NCBI GenBank assembly: GCA_963558075.1
Contig: CAUWFN010000001.1
Span: forward strand, 14,617 to 78,616
Reading direction: 5' to 3'
Origin: CALHKP01 sp963558075
Lineage (GTDB): Bacteria > Bacillota > Clostridia > Peptostreptococcales > Anaerovoracaceae
DNA length: 64,000 bases
The notes beneath the pieces are model-generated. The model had not been told where the DNA came from. It searched no databases and saw only the letters and a list, made by a program, of their open reading frames with translations. Below are positions 52,855 to 61,749 of this stretch, piece by piece. The position numbers and the translations under genes were made by a program. Numbering within the stretch: position 1 is the stretch's first letter; the number at the start of each line of letters is the position of its first letter.

Positions 52855-54408
52855 ATGAAAAGCAAACTTAACCTTGATCCAAAGGTTGTTGACAGTGCGC
52901 GTCAGCATGCTGCTAACATCGCTCATGACATGCAGGAATTCATTGAGCGCCACACAACTGTATCAACTGAAAGAACAGTAGCAAGACTACTGGGCATTGA
53001 CGGTGTTGATGATGTTGATACACCACTTCCAAACGTTGTTGTTGACCAGCTAAAAGAAGAGGGAGCTCTTCCTACAGGTGTTGCTTACTGGATCGGTAAT
53101 GCAATCGTACAGACTGGTAAAGAACCACAGGAAATTGCAGAAGAAATGTCAGCTGGAAAGCTAGACATCACAAAGCTTCCAACATGCACAATGGAAGAAG
53201 CTGCTGAAGCTCTTCAGCCAGCAATCAAAAAGACATTCGAAAGAATTGACATGCAGAAGGCTAAGCGTCAGGAATACCTTGACACTATCGGTGAAGGTCC
53301 AGAACCATACATCTACGTAATCGTAGCTACAGGTAACATCTACGAAGACGTTGTACAGGCTCAGGCTGCTGTAAGACAGGGTGCTGATATCATCGCTGTA
53401 ATCAGAACTACTGCTCAGTCACTTCTTGACTACGTACCTTACGGACCTACAACAGAAGGTTTCGGTGGTACATACGCTACACAGGAAAACTTCAGAATCA
53501 TGAGAGCTGCTCTTGACGAAGTTGGTGAAGAAGTAGGTAGATACATCAGACTATGTAACTACTCATCAGGTATGTGTATGCCAGAAATCGCTGCTATGGG
53601 TGCTCTAGAAAGACTTGACGTAATGCTAAACGACGCTATTTACGGAATCCTATTCAGAGACATCAACATGCAGAGAACTCTTGTTGACCAGTTCATGTCA
53701 AGAGTTATCATCGGTTACTGCGGAATCATCTTCAACTCAGGTGAAGATAACTACCTAACAACTGATGATGCTATCGAAGCTGCTCACACAGTAACTGCTT
53801 CACAGTTCATCAACGAACAGTTCGCAGTACTTGCAAACATTCCAGAAGAACAGATGGGTCTTGGCCACGCATTCGAAATGGATCCAAACACAGAAGACGG
53901 ATTCCTTCTTGAACTTGCTCAGGCTCAGATGGCTAGAGAAATCTTCCCTAAGGCAAGACTTAAGTACATGCCACCTACAAAGTTCATGACAGGTAACATC
54001 TTCAAGGGTCACCTTCAGGATGCTCTGTTCAACCTTGTTACAGTATGGACTAACCAGTCACTTCTTCTGACAGGTATGCTTACAGAAGCTATCCATACTC
54101 CTTTAATGCAGGACAGATATCTTGCTATCGAAAACGCAAAATATATCTTTAACAACTGCAGACATATCGGTGATGAAATTGAATTCAAAGAAGGCGGAAT
54201 TATTCAGAATCGTGCACACGAAGTTCTAGACAAAGCTAATGCTCTACTTGCAGAAGTAGAAAAAGAAGGTCTTTTCTCAACAATCGAAAAAGGTATCTTC
54301 GGCGGAGTTAAACGTCCATTCGATGGTGGACACGGTCTAGAAGGCGTTTGCACAAAGGGTGAAAACTACTTCAACCCATTCATTCCACTATTCATGGATC
54401 ACGAGTAA
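52855..54408 (+). CDS. kamD: Lysine 5,6-aminomutase, alpha subunit
   Basis: The 517-residue subunit supplies the TIM barrel of the adenosylcobalamin- and PLP-dependent enzyme that moves the epsilon-amino group of beta-lysine to give 3,5-diaminohexanoate. The sequence opens KLNLDPKVVDSARQHAA and contains VDTPLPNVVVDQL and a glycine-rich GPTTEGFGGTYATQ region near 200, typical of KamD. It starts 11 bases after kamC, with AAGGAG upstream, and is 12 bases from kamE. Confidence 0.95.
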   Translation: MKSKLNLDPKVVDSARQHAANIAHDMQEFIERHTTVSTERTVARLLGIDGVDDVDTPLPNVVVDQLKEEGALPTGVAYWIGNAIVQTGKEPQEIAEEMSAGKLDITKLPTCTMEEAAEALQPAIKKTFERIDMQKAKRQEYLDTIGEGPEPYIYVIVATGNIYEDVVQAQAAVRQGADIIAVIRTTAQSLLDYVPYGPTTEGFGGTYATQENFRIMRAALDEVGEEVGRYIRLCNYSSGMCMPEIAAMGALERLDVMLNDAIYGILFRDINMQRTLVDQFMSRVIIGYCGIIFNSGEDNYLTTDDAIEAAHTVTASQFINEQFAVLANIPEEQMGLGHAFEMDPNTEDGFLLELAQAQMAREIFPKARLKYMPPTKFMTGNIFKGHLQDALFNLVTVWTNQSLLLTGMLTEAIHTPLMQDRYLAIENAKYIFNNCRHIGDEIEFKEGGIIQNRAHEVLDKANALLAEVEKEGLFSTIEKGIFGGVKRPFDGGHGLEGVCTKGENYFNPFIPLFMDHE

Positions 54409-54420
54409 GGAGGTACAGTA

Positions 54421-55215
54421 ATGACAGAAAATAAGACAGCGGCTACTAAAGTCGATTTAACATGCGTAAAGCCTTACGGCGACGCTTTAAATGATGGTAA
54501 AGTTCAGATCGCATTCACTCTTCCTGTACCTTATGGTGAAGAAGCTGAAGAATGTGCTAAGCAGTATGCAAGAAAACTTGGTTTAGATGAACCAAACGTT
54601 TGCTACTACTGCGAACTTACTGACGGATATACATTCTTTAATATCTATGGTTCAGCTCAGGCTACAATTGACTACACAGCAATTAACGTACCAAAGGTAG
54701 AAGGTACAGTTATGGACCGTGTAGAATGCGGAGACTGGATTGGTGAACACGTAGGCAGAGATATCGTTGTAGTTGGAGCTTCAATCGAATCAGACGCTCA
54801 CACTGTAGGTATCGATGCTATCATCCAGATGAAGGGCTTCCATGGTCACTTCGGTCTAGAAAGATTCAAGCACGTTGTTGCTTACAACATGGGTTCACAG
54901 GTTCCATGTGAAAAACTGATTGCAAAGGCAAAAGAAGTAAATGCTGATGCTATTCTTGTTTCACAGACAGTAACTCAGAAAGATATTCACATCAAACAGC
55001 TTACACAGATGATTGAACTTGTTGAAGCTGAAGGTCTACGTGACAAAGTTATCATGACTTGTGGCGGACCTAGAATTTCTCATGAACTAGCTCAGGAATT
55101 AGGTTACGATGCAGGATTTGGTCCTGGAAAGTATGCTGAACACGTAATGAGCTACATCATGCAGGAAGTAGAGAAGAGAGGCTGGCAGGATAAGGCAGCT
55201 ATCACTGATCGCTAA
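54421..55215 (+). CDS. kamE: Lysine 5,6-aminomutase, beta subunit
   Basis: The 264-residue subunit has a Rossmann-like cobalamin domain with the base-off motif D125-A-H127-T-V-G. K138, 11 residues later, is the position of the PLP-binding lysine of the family. Cobalamin demand here fits the B12 riboswitch at 63 kb. It is the last kam gene and is followed by a terminator. Confidence 0.95.
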   Translation: MTENKTAATKVDLTCVKPYGDALNDGKVQIAFTLPVPYGEEAEECAKQYARKLGLDEPNVCYYCELTDGYTFFNIYGSAQATIDYTAINVPKVEGTVMDRVECGDWIGEHVGRDIVVVGASIESDAHTVGIDAIIQMKGFHGHFGLERFKHVVAYNMGSQVPCEKLIAKAKEVNADAILVSQTVTQKDIHIKQLTQMIELVEAEGLRDKVIMTCGGPRISHELAQELGYDAGFGPGKYAEHVMSYIMQEVEKRGWQDKAAITDR

Positions 55216-55229
55216 ACAACTGAACAAGA

Positions 55230-55257
55230 AAGAGGCAGAAACATCTGTCTCTTTTTT
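55230..55257 (+). terminator. Terminator after kamE
   Basis: AAGAGGCAGA pairs with TCTGTCTCTT (one G-U pair), followed by a T run. Confidence 0.85.
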
Positions 55258-55287
55258 ACGAATTATATTTTTCTAAATAGTCAAGTA

Positions 55288-55308
55288 ATACCGTAAATGA
55301 TACGGTAT
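55288..55308. promoter_or_regulatory. Operator-like dyad before the CoA-transferase genes
   Basis: ATACCGTA-N5-TACGGTAT is a perfect 8+8 dyad directly upstream of the -35 box. A half site, TATACGGT, recurs at 55345-55352 just after the -10 box. A dedicated regulator is likely; which one is unknown. Confidence 0.6.
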
Positions 55309-55310
55309 CG

Positions 55311-55339
55311 TTGATACATGAACGTATTTGTGATATAAT
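55311..55339 (+). promoter_or_regulatory. CoA-transferase operon promoter
   Basis: TTGATA (5 of 6 consensus) and TATAAT (6 of 6) are separated by 17 bases. The leader is about 100 bases long and holds a GTGC/GCAC hairpin. Confidence 0.82.
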
Positions 55340-55444
55340 TATCATATACGGTGCTGATCCGGCACGGGTTAAAGGCAACACTTTTAAATACTGCGACGGA
55401 TCTATCAATATCAAATTTCAATTTATGTAGAAAGGTGATTAAAA

Positions 55445-56170
55445 ATGATTAACAAAGTAATAACTGCAGACGAAGCAGTTGCCGGCGTTAAAGACGGTAT
55501 GACCATCATGGTAGGTGGATTCCTTGGAACAGGTTCACCAGAAGTCTTAATGGACGCTCTTGTTAGAAAAGGCGTAAAACACCTAACAGTTATTGGTAAT
55601 GACGGTGGTCTTGATGTTGGACAGCCAGCAGGCGAATTTGGCGGCAAGACAGCTAGAGGTATCGGTAAATTACTGGAAAACCACATGGTTGACCACATTA
55701 TCGCTACTCACCTTGGCGTTAACCCAAAAATCAATGAACAGATCGCAGAAGGTACTCTTAAGTATACTCTAGTTCCACAGGGAACACTTGCTGAAAAAAT
55801 CAGAGCTGCTGCTTATGGTCTTGGTGGTATCCTAACTCCAACAGGTGTAGGTACTCCAGTTGAATTCGACAAGGATGAACTTGGAAGAGACAAGCAGGTT
55901 ATGGAAATCGAAGGAAAGAAATATCTGTTCGAAATGCCTCTAAAGGCTGACTTCGCTTTCATCAGAGCTTCTGTAGCTGATAAATTTGGTAACTACTACT
56001 GCAAGAAAGCAACAAAGAACTTTAACTACGTAATGGCTGGAGCAGCTGATAAGACTATCATCGCACCAGAAAAGATCGTAGAAGTTGGTGAAATTGATCC
56101 AGATATGTTTGACGTTGCAGGCGTACTTGTAGACGCTATTGTGGAAGGAGAAAAACCATGGCAGATTTAA
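55445..56170 (+). CDS. atoD: Acyl-CoA:acetoacetate CoA-transferase, alpha subunit
   Basis: The 241-residue subunit of a class I CoA-transferase has the N-terminal MVGGFLGTGSPE glycine motif near 22. Its end overlaps the start of the beta subunit by 13 bases. In lysine fermentation this enzyme transfers CoA between butyryl-CoA and acetoacetate. It has its own promoter and operator, separate from the kam run. Confidence 0.9.
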   Translation: MINKVITADEAVAGVKDGMTIMVGGFLGTGSPEVLMDALVRKGVKHLTVIGNDGGLDVGQPAGEFGGKTARGIGKLLENHMVDHIIATHLGVNPKINEQIAEGTLKYTLVPQGTLAEKIRAAAYGLGGILTPTGVGTPVEFDKDELGRDKQVMEIEGKKYLFEMPLKADFAFIRASVADKFGNYYCKKATKNFNYVMAGAADKTIIAPEKIVEVGEIDPDMFDVAGVLVDAIVEGEKPWQI

Positions 56171-56814
56171 AAACTAGAATTGCAAAAAGATGTGCAAAAG
56201 AATTTAAAGATGGCGAATTTGTAAACCTAGGAATTGGTCTTCCAACAATGGTAGCTAACTACATTCCAGAAGACATCTCAGTAACATTCCACTCAGAAAA
56301 CGGATTCGCAGGTATTGATACTGTTGCTGATGCAAGCAACCTTGACGTTGATATCATTAACTCAGGTGGTACATATGTAACTGCTATTGACAGAGTTAAA
56401 TACTTTGATACAGCTGAATCATTCGGTCTTGTAAGAGGCGGACATGTAAGAGCTACAGTTCTTGGCGCTATGGAAGTTGCTGAAAACGGAGACCTTGCTA
56501 ACTGGATCGTTCCAGGCAAGAAGGTAGCTGGTATGGGCGGAGCTATGGACCTTTGCTCAGGTTGTCCTGAAGTAATCATCGTAATGCTTCACACTCAGAA
56601 GGGTAACCACAAAATCCTTAAGAAGTGCTCACTTCCACTAACAGCAGAAAGATGCGTATCAAAGATCATCACTGAAATGGGTGTAATGGAAGTTAGAGAA
56701 GATGGAATCTGGGTTGTTGAACTTCACCCTGATTACACAAAAGAAGATATCCAGGCTGCTACAGGCTGCGAACTTCACTTCGACCCTGACATGAAACCAA
56801 TGGAAGAAGAATAA
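56158..56814 (+). CDS. atoA: Acyl-CoA:acetoacetate CoA-transferase, beta subunit
   Basis: The 218-residue beta subunit carries the catalytic glutamate in the SENG motif (HSENGFAG near 42), GIGLPTMVANY near 22 and a GAMDLCSG motif near 128. It forms the active heteromer with the overlapping alpha gene. A terminator follows. Confidence 0.92.
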   Translation: MADLKTRIAKRCAKEFKDGEFVNLGIGLPTMVANYIPEDISVTFHSENGFAGIDTVADASNLDVDIINSGGTYVTAIDRVKYFDTAESFGLVRGGHVRATVLGAMEVAENGDLANWIVPGKKVAGMGGAMDLCSGCPEVIIVMLHTQKGNHKILKKCSLPLTAERCVSKIITEMGVMEVREDGIWVVELHPDYTKEDIQAATGCELHFDPDMKPMEEE

Positions 56815-56828
56815 AATAAGTATATTTT

Positions 56829-56857
56829 ACCGTCGTGAATTTCACGGCGGTTTTTTT
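56829..56857 (+). terminator. Terminator after atoA
   Basis: CCGTCGTGA pairs with TCACGGCGG (one G-U) around ATT, followed by seven T residues. Confidence 0.85.
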
Positions 56858-56903
56858 GTTAAAAAATATTTTCAGAATGTCTATACTGGTGTACATATTT
56901 TCG

Positions 56904-56931
56904 TTGTAATATCAAGATTTTGTAGTATAAT
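56904..56931 (+). promoter_or_regulatory. Promoter of the RpiR-type regulator gene
   Basis: TTGTAA and TATAAT are separated by 16 bases, 27 bases before the gene. Confidence 0.65.
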
Positions 56932-56958
56932 TTAAGAAAGAGAGAAAGGTGAGGCAAT

Positions 56959-57792
56959 TTGAAAGAGATAATTAAAGAAAGAATCATAGCTAACTATGAT
57001 AACTACTCGGCTACAGAATTAAAGGTGGCCAAGTATGTGGTAGACCACTACCAGGAAATATGGACTTACTCAAGCGGGGAACTTGCACGTACAGTGGGAG
57101 TGAGTGATGCAACAGTTGTAAGATTCGCAAAGTCTCTTGGATACAAAGGATTTTTGCAGCTTAGAGGAGAACTTAAATCAGAAGGCAACACTCATAGAAG
57201 TCCGTATTATATTGCAAAATCAATGTCAACGGAGATTGACGACCAGGTTATATCTGAATATGCAGAGTCAATGCAGTCAGATATCAGAGAACTGTTTTCA
57301 AGACTTGAACTTAACAAGCTTGAGGCAATGGCAACAAAAATTTTAAACGCCGAAACTGTATATATATACGGTGTTGGCTCAGACAGAGTTGTAAGTGAAT
57401 TTCTCGGCTCATATTTTCCTATTATGGGCATAAAAACCGTTCTTGTAATGCAGGAGGGTCTAGGTCTTAGAGAACGTGTCATAAACATGTCAGACAAAGA
57501 TATTCTCATGATGTCATCATTTCCTACAGTACAGAGCGATGAGTTTTGGCTTGCCGATTATGCGAAAGAATGCGGTGCAGACATTTATCTACTGACTGAT
57601 TCTGAACTGACAGCCAAAGGACTTGGAATCGATAAATTCTTTATAACGAGAAGAAGTACGGATGCATTTTATAACTCGTCTGTACTATCTATGTGTTTTT
57701 GCGATATTCTTCTTCTCAAAATCAGAGAGATGGATCAAAAACGTGTCGATGCATTCTTGTATAAGTATGACGAAATGTGCGACGATCTATAA
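56959..57792 (+). CDS. MurR/RpiR-family transcriptional regulator
   Basis: The 277 residues have an N-terminal RpiR helix-turn-helix (SATELKVAKYVVDHY, then GVSDATVVRFAKSLGYKGFLQL near 45) and a C-terminal SIS sugar-phosphate-binding domain from about residue 125 (YIYGVGSDR). The start is TTG 56959 with AGGTGAGG upstream. It lies between the lysine genes and pyruvate:ferredoxin oxidoreductase. Regulators of this family sense phosphosugars; its target here is unknown. Confidence 0.9.
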   Translation: MKEIIKERIIANYDNYSATELKVAKYVVDHYQEIWTYSSGELARTVGVSDATVVRFAKSLGYKGFLQLRGELKSEGNTHRSPYYIAKSMSTEIDDQVISEYAESMQSDIRELFSRLELNKLEAMATKILNAETVYIYGVGSDRVVSEFLGSYFPIMGIKTVLVMQEGLGLRERVINMSDKDILMMSSFPTVQSDEFWLADYAKECGADIYLLTDSELTAKGLGIDKFFITRRSTDAFYNSSVLSMCFCDILLLKIREMDQKRVDAFLYKYDEMCDDL

Positions 57793-57831
57793 GGCTGATT
57801 ATACGTTTAGATTTTATAGCAAAACGAGGTT

Positions 57832-57862
57832 GACGCTCCCGTAAATCAGGAGCGTTTTTTTG
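57832..57862 (+). terminator. Terminator after the RpiR-type gene
   Basis: ACGCTCC pairs with GGAGCGT around a 9-base loop, followed by seven T residues. Confidence 0.88.
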
Positions 57863-57968
57863 ATATTAAAAAAATGTGAATAAAAATTTTAAATTTCTGT
57901 AAATTCACAAATAAAAGGGCGATTTTTTGCGGATTTCAGTCGAAATCGGTTAAAATAGCGCCTTAAAC

Positions 57969-58029
57969 AGTCAAAAAAAGTCAAAGGTTTTCAATGCACG
58001 TCAAAAAATACAGCGATATTTCTGACAAA
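57969..58029 (+). promoter_or_regulatory. Phased GTCAAA boxes upstream of the oxidoreductase gene
   Basis: GTCAAA occurs at 57970, 57980 and 58000, that is at 10- and 20-base intervals on one helix face. A related TGACAAAA lies at 58023, just before the promoter. The region is otherwise A+T-rich and non-coding. An activator or repressor array is possible. Confidence 0.45.
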
Positions 58030-58044
58030 ATTTGTGCCTTTTAG

Positions 58045-58073
58045 TTGACTTTATGCATAGAGAAGAGTAAACT
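58045..58073 (+). promoter_or_regulatory. Promoter of pyruvate:ferredoxin oxidoreductase
   Basis: TTGACT and TAAACT have a 17-base spacer, about 70 bases before the gene. Confidence 0.65.
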
Positions 58074-58144
58074 AAAGTTAAGCATGTATACAGAAACCAT
58101 AATGCGTAATTATTCTTTATATACGAGGAAGGAGATTGATTTAG

Positions 58145-61100
58145 ATGAGAAAATTAAAGACAATGGATGGTAACACAGCTGCTGCTCATGTAGCTTATGC
58201 GTTTTCAGAAGTAGCTGCTATCTATCCAATCACACCATCATCACCAATGGCAGAAAGCATGGATGAATGGGTGTCACAGGACAGAACAAACATTTTTGGA
58301 GAAAAAGTAAAGATTGTTGAAATGGAATCAGAAGGCGGTGCTGCAGGTGCAGTTCACGGTTCAATCGCTGCAGGTTCATACACATCAACATTCACAGCAT
58401 CACAGGGATTACTATTAATGATTCCTAACATGTACAAGCTTGCTGGAGAACAGACTCCAACAGTATTCCACGTTGCTGCAAGAGCTCTTGCATCACATGC
58501 ACTATCAATTTTCGGTGACCACTCAGACGTTATGGGTGCTCGTCAGACTGGTTTTGCTATGCTTGCATCAAACAGCGTTCAGCAGACAATGGACCTTGCT
58601 GCAGTAGCTCATCTTGCTGCAATCAGCGGAAAGCTTCCAATGCTTCACTTCTTTGATGGATTCAGAACATCACACGAAAACCAGAAGATTGAAATGTGGG
58701 ATTACGACGATCTAAAAGAAATGGTTGACTGGGATGCAGTTAAGGCATTCAAGGCTAGATCATTACATCCAGCTCACCCACACAGCATGGGTTCAGCTGA
58801 ACAGCCAGAAACATTCTTCCAGCACAGAGAAGCAAGCAACACTGCTTACAATGAAACTCCAGACATCGTAGCTGCATACATGGACAAAGTTAATGCCAAG
58901 ATTGGTACTGACTACAAACCATTCAACTACTATGGTGCTCCAGATGCAACTGAAATCCTAGTAGCTATGGGTTCAGTTTGTGACGCAGCAGAAGAATTAA
59001 TCGATAAATTACTGAAAGACGGTAAGAAGGTTGGTATCGTTGAAGTTCACCTATACAGACCTTTCTCACCTAAATATCTGCTAAACGTAATGCCTGAAAC
59101 TGTTAAGAAGATTGCAGTTCTTGACAGAACTAAGGAACCTGGTGGAGTTGGAGAACCTCTATACCTAGATATTCTATCAGCTCTTAAGGGAACAAAATTC
59201 GAAGATTGCCTAATCGTTGGTGGACGTTATGGACTAGGTTCAAAAGACGTACAGCCTGGAGATATCCTTGCTGCATACGAAAACCTATGGAGCGATGCAC
59301 CTAAGAAGGAATTCACTCTATCAATCAACGACGACGTTACTCATCTATCACTTACACCATCAGAATATCCTGATACTTGTCCAGAAGGAACTGTATCATG
59401 TAAGTTCTGGGGTCTTGGTGCTGACGGTACTGTTGGTGCTAACAAGAACAGTGTTAAGATCATCGGTGACCACACTGATAAGAAGGTACAGGCATACTTC
59501 CAGTACGACTCAAAGAAATCAGGCGGTGTTACAATTTCTCACCTACGTTTCGGAGATAAACCAATCAAATCAACATACTACGTTAAACAGGCTAACTTCG
59601 TAGCTTGCCACAACGAAGCATACGTAAATCTTTACAAGATGGTAGAAGACGTTAAACCAGGCGGAATCTTCCTTCTAAACTGCACATGGAGCGATGCTGA
59701 CCTAGATACTCATCTTCCAGCAACAATGAAGAGATACATCGCTAAGAACGACATTCAGTTCTACACTTGCGACGCTGTATCAATTGCTAAGGAAATCGGT
59801 CTTGGCGCTAGAAGAACTAACTCAGTACTTCAGGCTGCATTCTTCAAACTTGCTAACATCATTCCTATCGATGAAGCAGCAGGCTACATGAAGGACGCTA
59901 TCAAGAAGACTTACGGCAAGAAGGGCGAAAACATCGTTAACATGAACATCGCTGCTGTAGATAAGGGAATCGAAATGGTTCACAAAGTAGACTACCCTGC
60001 TTCATGGGCTGATTGTCCAGACGATGCTCCAAGAGCAAAACTAGTTGGACGTGACAAGTTCCATACAGATTACATGAACGATATCATGGTACCATACAGC
60101 AGAATGGATGCTGACACAATTCCAGTATCAACATTCTTAGATACTGCAAACGGAGTACTTCCAGCAGGTACTGCAGCATTCGAAAAGAGAGGTATCGCTA
60201 CAGATATCCCAGTATGGACTAAGGAAAACTGTATCCAGTGTAACCAGTGCGCATATGTATGTCCACACGCTGTAATCAGACCATTCGTACTTGAAGGCGA
60301 AGAAGTTAACGGAATTGACGGTGACTACCTAGATCTTAAGGGCAAAGGCTGCGAAGGCAAGATGTTCACTATCGGTATCTCAGCTCTTGACTGTTCAGGA
60401 TGCGGAGCTTGTGCTCAGGTTTGTCCTGCTCCAAACAAAGCTCTTAACATGGTTCCAGTTAGCAAGGAAGTTGTTGAACCTTCACAGGCTAAATACGACT
60501 ACTTATTCGCTAACGTTGACGAAAAAGAAGTTCCATTCACAGGCGTTAAGGGATCACAGTTCAAGCAGCCACTGCTTGAGTTCTCAGGAGCTTGCCCAGG
60601 ATGCGGAGAAACTCCATATGCTAAATTAGTAACTCAGTTATTCGGTGACAGAATGTTTATTGCAAATGCTACAGGATGTTCATCAATCTGGGGATGCAGT
60701 GCACCAAGCACACCATACACAGTAAACAAAGAAGGAAGAGGTCCAGCATGGGCTAACTCCCTATTCGAAGATAACGCTGAATTTGGATTCGGTATGGCAA
60801 TCTCAATGCAGGCACGTAGACAGGAAATGAAGTCAGTAGTTGAAAGACTTGCTGCTACACTTGGCGACGTTGCTACTGCATGGGTTGATGCTATGAACGA
60901 TGCAGATGCAGCTGAAACAACTGGTAAAGCATTAGTTGCAGCTTGCGAACCAATCGCAGCAGACAACGCTGATGCACAGTATGTTCTAGACAACAAAGAT
61001 ATGCTGATTAAGCCATCAATGTGGATCTTCGGTGGAGACGGATGGGCATATGACATCGGTTACGGTGGACTTGACCACGTTCTTGCATCAGGAGAAAATG

Positions 61101-61669
61101 TAAACGTAATGGTATTCGATACAGAAGTTTACTCAAACACTGGTGGACAGTCATCAAAATCAACACCTATCGGTGCTGTAGCTAAATTCGCTGCATCCGG
61201 TAAGGCTGTTAAGAAAAAGGACCTAGTTCAGATCGCTATGGCATACGGTTATGTATATGTAGCTCAGATTGCTATGGGTGCTGATATGAACCAGACTCTA
61301 AAGGCTATCAAGGAAGCTGAAGCATATGATGGACCATCACTAATCATTGCTTACGCACCATGTATCAACCACGGTGTTAAGGCTGGTATGAACAAGGCTC
61401 AGGAAGAAATGAAGCATGCAGTTGCTTCAGGTTACTGGAACCTAATCAGATTCAACCCAGCTCTAGCTGCAGAAGGAAAGAACCCACTTTCAATCGACAG
61501 CAAACCTGCTACAGAAAGCTACAGAGACTTCATCATGGGAGAAGTAAGATACAACTCACTACAGCTGAAGTTCCCAGAAAGAGCTGAAAAACTGTTTACA
61601 GAAGCAGAAAAGATGTCAAAGGAAAGATACGAACACTTCCAGGCTCTAAAAGCAAGCTTCGAAAAATAG
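58145..61669 (+). CDS. nifJ: Pyruvate:ferredoxin (flavodoxin) oxidoreductase
   Basis: The 1174-residue single-chain enzyme oxidises pyruvate to acetyl-CoA and CO2, reducing ferredoxin. Order: pyrimidine domain (YPITPSSPMAE near 20), domain II, a two-cluster ferredoxin domain (CIQCNQCAYVCP near 697; CSGCGACAQVCP near 755), and the thiamine diphosphate domain (GDGWAYDIGYGG and NTGGQSS near 960-1000) with the proximal-cluster cysteines (CPGCGE). Length is typical. Codon bias is strong. It has its own promoter. Confidence 0.97.
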   Translation: MRKLKTMDGNTAAAHVAYAFSEVAAIYPITPSSPMAESMDEWVSQDRTNIFGEKVKIVEMESEGGAAGAVHGSIAAGSYTSTFTASQGLLLMIPNMYKLAGEQTPTVFHVAARALASHALSIFGDHSDVMGARQTGFAMLASNSVQQTMDLAAVAHLAAISGKLPMLHFFDGFRTSHENQKIEMWDYDDLKEMVDWDAVKAFKARSLHPAHPHSMGSAEQPETFFQHREASNTAYNETPDIVAAYMDKVNAKIGTDYKPFNYYGAPDATEILVAMGSVCDAAEELIDKLLKDGKKVGIVEVHLYRPFSPKYLLNVMPETVKKIAVLDRTKEPGGVGEPLYLDILSALKGTKFEDCLIVGGRYGLGSKDVQPGDILAAYENLWSDAPKKEFTLSINDDVTHLSLTPSEYPDTCPEGTVSCKFWGLGADGTVGANKNSVKIIGDHTDKKVQAYFQYDSKKSGGVTISHLRFGDKPIKSTYYVKQANFVACHNEAYVNLYKMVEDVKPGGIFLLNCTWSDADLDTHLPATMKRYIAKNDIQFYTCDAVSIAKEIGLGARRTNSVLQAAFFKLANIIPIDEAAGYMKDAIKKTYGKKGENIVNMNIAAVDKGIEMVHKVDYPASWADCPDDAPRAKLVGRDKFHTDYMNDIMVPYSRMDADTIPVSTFLDTANGVLPAGTAAFEKRGIATDIPVWTKENCIQCNQCAYVCPHAVIRPFVLEGEEVNGIDGDYLDLKGKGCEGKMFTIGISALDCSGCGACAQVCPAPNKALNMVPVSKEVVEPSQAKYDYLFANVDEKEVPFTGVKGSQFKQPLLEFSGACPGCGETPYAKLVTQLFGDRMFIANATGCSSIWGCSAPSTPYTVNKEGRGPAWANSLFEDNAEFGFGMAISMQARRQEMKSVVERLAATLGDVATAWVDAMNDADAAETTGKALVAACEPIAADNADAQYVLDNKDMLIKPSMWIFGGDGWAYDIGYGGLDHVLASGENVNVMVFDTEVYSNTGGQSSKSTPIGAVAKFAASGKAVKKKDLVQIAMAYGYVYVAQIAMGADMNQTLKAIKEAEAYDGPSLIIAYAPCINHGVKAGMNKAQEEMKHAVASGYWNLIRFNPALAAEGKNPLSIDSKPATESYRDFIMGEVRYNSLQLKFPERAEKLFTEAEKMSKERYEHFQALKASFEK

Positions 61670-61699
61670 TCTGACAAGCAGATAATAATTTCTAATTTG

Positions 61700-61729
61700 G
61701 CAGCGGCTGTTTCAGCCGCTGCTGTTTTT
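61700..61729 (+). terminator. Terminator after nifJ
   Basis: GCAGCGGCTG and CAGCCGCTGC form a perfect 10-bp stem with a 3-base loop and T tail. The next ATG is only 21 bases on, so partial read-through probably feeds the flavodiiron gene. Confidence 0.9.
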
Positions 61730-61749
61730 AATGGAGGGGAAAAAAATTA

